Positions 5,940 to 9,153 of a DNA stretch of 9,153 bases are shown here, in pieces. Below the pieces are notes generated by a model that did not search any database, was not told the origin of the DNA, and worked only from the letters and a program-made list of their open reading frames with translations. The translations under genes were made by a program, and so were the position numbers. The number at the start of each line of letters is the position of its first letter. Within the stretch, counting starts at the first letter, position 1. The stretch spans positions 1 through 9,153 of the forward strand of contig JBPCKT010000005.1 in the NCBI GenBank assembly GCA_051004015.1, read 5' to 3'. Origin of the DNA: SXOA01 sp051004015. GTDB taxonomy: Bacteria; Planctomycetota; Planctomycetia; Pirellulales; Pirellulaceae.

Positions 5940-6029
5940 CTATTTCTTGCGATGGCGAATACGAGCCCGCATCCGCCGCTTCTTCTGGCCAAGTTTTCGC
6001 CGACCCTTACCCGTCTTTTTGACACCCAC
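5940..6029 (-). CDS. 29-aa highly basic small protein (GTG start)
   Basis: A 30-codon frame on the minus strand runs from GTG 6029 to TAG 5940-5942. GGGAGG sits 6 bases before the GTG, one of the best ribosome binding sites in the window, which decides the start. The peptide has 16 Lys/Arg and one His in 29 residues and no acidic residue, with 'KTGKGRRKLGQKKRRMRARI' as its core and 'RHRKK' at the end. Such composition is typical of ribosome- or nucleic-acid-binding mini-proteins (compare bTHX or AURKAIP1/COX24-like peptides). I recall similar short basic ORFs in planctomycetes, but cannot assign a family. It lies 71 bp upstream of the YkgJ-type pseudogene on the same strand and may share its transcript. 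It is too short for most gene callers. Confidence 0.65.
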   Translation of the reverse strand: MGVKKTGKGRRKLGQKKRRMRARIRHRKK

Positions 6030-6288
6030 CGCGAACCTCCCGAGGACAACTTCGTATCTGGCTTGGACTTATGGGGAATTGGATGAGAGTACCACAGCCC
6101 CTCGCAAGTCCGCAAGGTGCCAGGCGGTAGAGGTCAGAGGTCAGAAGGTAGTCTCCCTCCTTGGCGGCAAATCCGAGAAATGTTTGCTTGCTTCAAACCG
6201 CCCCTTTCGGTTACATTCCGCGTCGCTCTGCCACTCGCCCCGCAGCGACTTCCGGCAGCGTGTTCTAGAAAGGAATCTGGAGCCAGAG
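6030..6288. other. Divergent intergenic region with short tandem repeat
   Basis: This region separates the 29-aa gene (minus) from the membrane protein gene (plus). It contains AGAGGTC repeated twice in tandem (6129-6142) followed by a partial third copy. No clear promoter pair was found. The plus-strand frame is open back to about 5899 but runs antisense to the small gene, so it is not used as the start of the membrane protein. Confidence 0.45.
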
Positions 6289-6564
6289 ATGAACGAGTTC
6301 GTCGACCCTCTCGTGTTTTGGGCGGCTGCCGCGGTGCAAGTCCTCGGCCTCGCCAGCGTCCTCTTCGCCCGCCTGCCGCGGGCTTCCACGGCCCAGGACT
6401 ACGGCCGCGGCATCTATGTCGGTTGCCTGGTGGTGCTGGGGCTGGCCACGATGGTCGCCATCGGCAGCGGCAGCGGATACTGGGCCTGGTGCGGCACCAC
6501 GTTTTCGCTGATGTGCGTGGGGGGCACCTTTGACATGGGCACGCTCCGTCCCGACGCCTTTTAG
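6289..6564 (+). CDS. Small integral membrane protein, function unknown
   Basis: The product is 91 aa. Hydrophobic segments at about residues 7-28 and 41-59, and a third Gly/aromatic-rich one at 62-80, predict two or three membrane helices with a short polar loop between the first two ('PRASTAQDYGRG'). There is no signal-peptide cleavage site and no recognisable catalytic motif. The ATG at 6289 is chosen because GGAG lies 7 bases upstream (with AAGGAA further up) and hydrophobicity begins right after it. The longer open frame leading into it is compositionally unlike a protein and antisense to another gene. The stop is TAG. It is immediately followed on the opposite strand by the cyclase remnant, 4 bp from stop to stop. 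Confidence 0.7.
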   Translation: MNEFVDPLVFWAAAAVQVLGLASVLFARLPRASTAQDYGRGIYVGCLVVLGLATMVAIGSGSGYWAWCGTTFSLMCVGGTFDMGTLRPDAF

Positions 6565-6568
6565 TTCG

Positions 6569-6721
6569 TCAGCGGATGGCGATGGGGTTCCCCGGTGAGC
6601 CCGTCGCCCCCTTCAGCCGCAGTGGCGCGAAGCTGAAGGCAAATTCGTGGATTTTTTCGCGGGCGAGGTCTTCGAGGTCGAGGTTCTCCAACAGGTAGAT
6701 GCCGTTGCGCACGGCGGACCT
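6569..6721 (-). pseudogene. C-terminal stub of a cyclase/kynurenine-formamidase family gene
   Basis: The minus strand encodes 50 residues ending at TGA 6569-6571: 'NGIYLLENLDLEDLA', then 'FAFSFAPLRLKGATGSPGNP' and 'IAIR'. The 'LLENL' and 'LxLxGATGSPxxxIAI' elements are characteristic of the C-terminus of the Cyclase family (arylformamidase-type metal-dependent hydrolases, normally well over 200 aa). The frame is closed upstream by an in-frame TAG at 6722-6724. The metal-binding His/Asp-rich N-terminal motifs of the family are not found in any frame upstream, and no start codon with a ribosome site precedes the stub. The gene therefore appears truncated at its 5' side at about 6712-6724, where the sequence changes character. 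Confidence 0.75.
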
Positions 6722-6724
6722 CTA

Positions 6725-6993
6725 AGTAACGATCCGGATTCGCCGACGCCACGATTTCGACGGCGCAGCGCGATCTGCTCCCCTTGCGCTCCCGGCGGAG
6801 ACACATATTTCTCGTCGCGTTGTGCGTGTCAGCCGATATTGTAGTGAGCCGAGATGCACCAAGGAACGAGGAATCTCGAAGCAAAAAACGAAGTAGTGAT
6901 TGACTTTAGATTTGAAGCTCGTATAGTCAACGGCGGGGAGTGCGGTTCGGTAGTTCCGCACAATTTGCTCCTTAAACACTCGGATGGAACGCC
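6725..6993. other. Junction and promoter region upstream of the Calx-beta surface-protein locus
   Basis: I see no gene in these 269 bases. The first part (to about 6840) could be scrambled coding sequence from the truncated cyclase or from inserted DNA; it has no clear frame. The second part is visibly AT-richer and holds a good promoter (6900-6927) and a leader hairpin, GTGCGG 6940-6945 with CCGCAC 6956-6961. An in-frame TAA at 6973-6975 sets the 5' limit of the downstream reading frame. Confidence 0.5.
6900..6927 (+). promoter_or_regulatory. Sigma70-type promoter for the Calx-beta locus
   Basis: TTGACT (6900-6905, 5/6) and TATAGT (6922-6927, 5/6) are separated by 16 bases, predicting a start near 6934 and a leader of about 60 bases with a small hairpin. 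The two boxes also form a dyad, TTGACT and AGTCAA (6925-6930), that could be a regulator site. Confidence 0.6.
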
Positions 6994-7137
6994 ATGAATA
7001 ATAATTATTCGCCGTTGATACCTTCCGTGACAGAGTCTGCGAGTATACGCCCATATCGAGCACGTCCGCACCGTCGGGGCATCTCTGCACAAGCGCGGTA
7101 CTTTCGCCCTTGGCTGGAGTCCCTTGAAGCGCGGTAA
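6994..7137 (+). CDS. N-terminal leader with planctomycete extracellular signature, ended by TAA
   Basis: ATG 6994 is the only start after the in-frame TAA at 6973-6975. It opens 47 codons that are Arg-rich and end 'RYFRPWLESLEAR'. The R-rich stretch followed by L-E-x-L-E-x-R and then normally a hydrophobic 'xLLxG' is the N-terminal signature of planctomycete extracellular proteins (Pfam Planc_extracel). Here TAA (7135-7137) follows the final R directly, and the next codons in the same frame read M-L-T-G, exactly the expected continuation. The peptide has no hydrophobic core of its own, so alone it makes little sense. It is best seen as the detached leader of the Calx-beta protein that follows, though a translated leader peptide is possible. 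The ribosome site is weak (GGA about 8 bases before ATG). Confidence 0.6.
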   Translation: MNNNYSPLIPSVTESASIRPYRARPHRRGISAQARYFRPWLESLEAR

Positions 7138-7830
7138 ATGCTGACGGGATATTTTGTCATTGGAGCAATGAACTCCACGGTCGGCGAACCCTTCGATCCC
7201 ACATCAGCGACCTACGCTGACTTTTCCATCAGCCTGCAAAGCTGGGATTACTCCAGCGGCTCGGTATCTTGGGCGGCGACGTCCCAATCAGGGGATACGG
7301 CGACCGCAGGTGCTGATTATCAGGCCCTCTCGGGTTCGGTAACCCTAGGACCGGGTCATTTATCGGAGTCGATTCACATCCCGATCCTTTTCGACACCGT
7401 CGTTGAGCCTTCGGAAACTTTCAGGGTGGTTCTTTCGAATCCGAGCAGCGGTTTCATGATCATGCAGAGCAGCGCTGTGGTTACGATTGCAGCAGACAAC
7501 CCGATTTACGTCTCAATTTTTGCCGGTCCCCCAGGGACTGGCGGCGGGAACGAGGAGCAATTGCTCGAAGGCCAAACGGGTGAATTTCGCGTCACCCGCA
7601 GTCGAAACGATATACCGCTAGTGGTTTATTTGGAAATTGATCCAACCAGTACCGCCTCGTCGGGCGATTACAGTCCCAGCCAATCTCTCAGCTCGGTGAA
7701 TTTTGCGGTGGGTCAAAGCGAGATCGTTATCAACATTCTCGCCATTCAAGATGCTTTGCTGGAGCCTGGAGAGTTGTTAAAGGTGAACATCGCTTCCCAT
7801 CCCACTGGTGGACAAGGCCCCGTGCCCTAG
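7138..7830 (+). CDS. Calx-beta domain protein fragment (two domains)
   Basis: The segment is 230 aa in the same frame as the leader. The first Calx-beta domain covers about residues 16-119, with 'TATAGADYQALSGSVTLGPG', 'VEPSETFRVVLSNP' and a closing 'AVVTI' strand. The second begins near 140 with 'LLEGQTGEFRVTRS', then 'SGDYSPSQS' and 'LEPGELLKVNI'. It is cut by TAG 7828-7830 before its last strand, which lies in the next segment as 'GSAQIGLHDGD'. Calx-beta domains are calcium-binding extracellular modules; the E-x-S-E and D-x-x-x-E residues here fit that. ATG 7138 directly follows the TAA of the leader, so re-initiation is possible, but the segment alone lacks an export signal. Probably part of a pseudogene. 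Confidence 0.7.
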   Translation: MLTGYFVIGAMNSTVGEPFDPTSATYADFSISLQSWDYSSGSVSWAATSQSGDTATAGADYQALSGSVTLGPGHLSESIHIPILFDTVVEPSETFRVVLSNPSSGFMIMQSSAVVTIAADNPIYVSIFAGPPGTGGGNEEQLLEGQTGEFRVTRSRNDIPLVVYLEIDPTSTASSGDYSPSQSLSSVNFAVGQSEIVINILAIQDALLEPGELLKVNIASHPTGGQGPVP

Positions 7831-7839
7831 CAGATAGGA

Positions 7840-9072
7840 ATGGGTTCGGCTCAAATCGGCCTTCACGATGGCGATGCGGGAGAGAAGCCCTTGGCGTTTT
7901 GGGTGGACAGACTCATCGAAGACGACACAGGACTTTTGGACGAATGGGAGTCTGTGCCGGAGGACGAAATGCTCTGGACCGATGAAGAGTTGCGATGGCG
8001 GGCGGAAATTCCGGCATCGATTTATGACGAAGTGATGACAGTCGTGTGGCTCAAACGCCCGCACGAAGATCCCACAGCGGGTTGGACTATGTTTGCGAGC
8101 GGTTCGCGGACGGACGAGGTGGTTGCCAATCCGGGACTAGGGTATTTTGACATCAAGTTTATGCTCCTGTATGACATTGTCTCTTTTGTCGCCGCCGCGC
8201 CCAAGGAAAGGCAGGTTGATCAGATCGCTGGAGTACAGTGGGAAAAGGGAGATGACAAGCAACGGTTCCTCGCACCTGACGCACAGCACCCGGCGTTTGG
8301 CGTGTTCCCCGAGGCGGATAAGCCGCTCCAAGTGAAACCGGGAGACGTGGAAAACGCCACGCTTGTCACCCAAGACCGGACCATCTCGAACAAGGTCAAC
8401 GTCGTGGTCACGCTGGCTATGGTTCCAAAGATAAAAGACGCCACGATCTACTTGGGACTGGCCGATCCTGACCACCGTTACAATCCGCTGGGCATTGACC
8501 GCAAGGACACACTCGACCCCAACGACATTGGTCCCGATCCGAACGATACGGTGATCAAGAACAAGACGCGCCCGCGAGATAATCGCTTGGGCGGCGTCAA
8601 CGGCGACACTCCCGCCGCCTCCAATATTGACATTGGCGGATCACTGGACAAGATTCAGTTGGTGTTCAAAAAGGATGTGGATATTACAAAAACGTCCGTG
8701 CTGACGATCGCTGCGCCGCAGCCCGGCAACAACTACATCGTCGCGGCGACCGACAAGAAGAATGTTGCAACGGTCAGTTTTGATACGGATGGAGTTTCCG
8801 TTGTGGAAACGATTCAAAAAAGGGCAAAGGTACGGGCGGATCCGACGAGACTTCCACCTAATCGGGTTTCCTCGATCCTGGAGGTCTGGCGGACCCTCCA
8901 CATCGAGAGCGACTCGATGGCCGCGCCGAACGCGAAAACCGACGGTCCATTTGGGATGGAGCAACCGCAACCCAACGATCCCAATCCGGGCAACATCCCG
9001 AAGGTTGACCCCAGCGACATAATCGTGGTGTCAGGGGGCGGATTAAATGCAGCCAGTCGGGGGCAGAATTAG
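7840..9072 (+). CDS. C-terminal segment of the Calx-beta surface protein, function unknown
   Basis: The segment is 410 aa in the same frame as the two preceding segments, separated only by TAG CAG ATA GGA. Its first residues, 'GSAQIGLHDGD', complete the second Calx-beta domain. The rest is acidic and unrecognised. It includes a DPN-rich stretch ('DPNDIGPDPNDT', near residues 225-240) that might bind calcium, a region with Ig-like beta-strand patterning ('KIQLVFKKDVDITKTSVLTI'), and 'SSILEVWRTLHIESDSM', a motif I associate from memory with large planctomycete surface proteins. Homologues with that motif tend to continue further, so this one may also be shortened at its end (TAG 9070-9072). There is no signal peptide and no cell-wall anchor. 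The ATG at 7840 is probably not a true start, although TAGGA just upstream resembles a weak ribosome site. Confidence 0.6.
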   Translation: MGSAQIGLHDGDAGEKPLAFWVDRLIEDDTGLLDEWESVPEDEMLWTDEELRWRAEIPASIYDEVMTVVWLKRPHEDPTAGWTMFASGSRTDEVVANPGLGYFDIKFMLLYDIVSFVAAAPKERQVDQIAGVQWEKGDDKQRFLAPDAQHPAFGVFPEADKPLQVKPGDVENATLVTQDRTISNKVNVVVTLAMVPKIKDATIYLGLADPDHRYNPLGIDRKDTLDPNDIGPDPNDTVIKNKTRPRDNRLGGVNGDTPAASNIDIGGSLDKIQLVFKKDVDITKTSVLTIAAPQPGNNYIVAATDKKNVATVSFDTDGVSVVETIQKRAKVRADPTRLPPNRVSSILEVWRTLHIESDSMAAPNAKTDGPFGMEQPQPNDPNPGNIPKVDPSDIIVVSGGGLNAASRGQN

Positions 9073-9153
9073 CAGCCTGGGTTTAGATGCTTGAATAATC
9101 GTTAATGACGCTAGGTTTGGCAAGCCTCTGCAGGTTGGTCCGTTCCTTTTTTC

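Larger units (their letters stand above)
6994..9072 (+). pseudogene. Whole locus: Calx-beta extracellular protein split by two in-frame stops
   Basis: Read as one frame, 6994-9072 has 692 codon positions before the final TAG, with only two internal stops: TAA 7135-7137 and TAG 7828-7830. No frameshift is needed anywhere. The joined product would have a planctomycete extracellular leader (1-47), Calx-beta domain 1, Calx-beta domain 2 spanning the TAG, and a long acidic C-terminal half. TAA and TAG are each one C-to-T change from CAA and CAG (Gln). TAA, TAG and TGA end the other genes in this window, so stop reassignment is not supported. The promoter and a mostly open frame suggest recent inactivation. 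Low GC relative to the genes at the left (by eye) and the truncated cyclase next door hint at acquired or rearranged DNA. Confidence 0.65.

Noticed and set aside
5753..6115. 120-codon minus-strand frame
   Set aside because: It runs out of frame through the 29-aa gene and ends in the Cys-cluster core of the YkgJ-type pseudogene. Only its part from about 5868 to 5822 is useful, as the N-terminal piece of that pseudogene.
5899..6288. Long upstream extension of the 91-aa membrane protein frame
   Set aside because: It lacks protein-like composition, overlaps the 29-aa basic gene antisense, and the ATG at 6289 has its own ribosome site directly before the hydrophobic segment.
6722..7090. 122-codon and 87-codon minus-strand frames over the junction region
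   Set aside because: They are antisense to the promoter and leader of the Calx-beta locus, show no conserved motifs and have no ribosome site that stands out.
6994..9072. Stop-codon reassignment (TAA/TAG read as Gln) to explain the split Calx-beta locus
   Set aside because: TAG ends the propeller, LTxxQ, DUF2071 and membrane-protein genes, and TGA ends the response regulator and acyltransferase at sensible family lengths. A single decayed gene is simpler.
9073..9153. Terminator at the right edge (T run at the window end)
   Set aside because: The T-rich end follows only very short, weak stems such as GGC/GCC and CCT/AGG. The window stops before it can be judged.

Overview
This window looks like chromosomal DNA from a planctomycete, probably related to the Pirellulales. 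The assignment rests on several traits. One is a secreted PQQ-like propeller with the mature N-terminal 'W-x-x-F-R-G-P-N-G' motif. Others are a secreted LTxxQ (Spy-like) protein with glycine-rich stretches and a surface-protein leader ending in 'LESLEAR', the planctomycete extracellular signature. Several dispersed inverted repeats of the kind common between planctomycete genes are also present. The DNA is GC-rich, and the right-hand 2.2 kb looks more AT-rich by eye. No phylogenetic computation was possible.

Layout. Bases 2-76 are the tail of a gene that enters from the left. Bases 77-465 are non-coding and packed with hairpin-forming repeats. The minus strand then carries a secreted PQQ-like beta-propeller (466-1815) and a secreted LTxxQ protein (2086-2805) with a strong sigma70-type promoter; a 156-bp element with 29-bp inverted ends lies between them. 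Divergent from these is an orphan response regulator (3130-3633). It converges on a DUF2071 gene (3684-4481, minus) across a repeat that can act as a bidirectional terminator and that supplies the DUF2071 stop codon. A stand-alone E2-type acyltransferase catalytic domain (4656-5426, plus) ends 4 bp from a decayed YkgJ-type cysteine-cluster gene (5431-5868, minus). Upstream of that is a 29-codon gene for a very basic peptide (5940-6029, minus, GTG start). A 91-aa membrane protein (6289-6564, plus) follows.

From 6569 to the end the window looks like genomic wreckage. A 50-codon C-terminal stub of a cyclase/kynurenine-formamidase-type gene (6569-6721, minus) is followed by one long plus-strand reading frame (6994-9072). 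That frame has a good promoter, an export-type leader, two Calx-beta domains and an unrecognised C-terminal half, but it is cut by an in-frame TAA (7135-7137) and an in-frame TAG (7828-7830). All three pieces share a frame. The TAG falls inside the second Calx-beta domain, and both stops are one C-to-T change from Gln codons. The simplest reading is a surface-protein pseudogene; translational coupling or readthrough is less likely.

The genes do not form one obvious pathway. The strongest local themes are two exported glycine-rich proteins (propeller plus LTxxQ) and a run of three damaged genes between about 5.4 and 9.1 kb. I did not find a defence system, CRISPR array, transposase, tRNA or rRNA.
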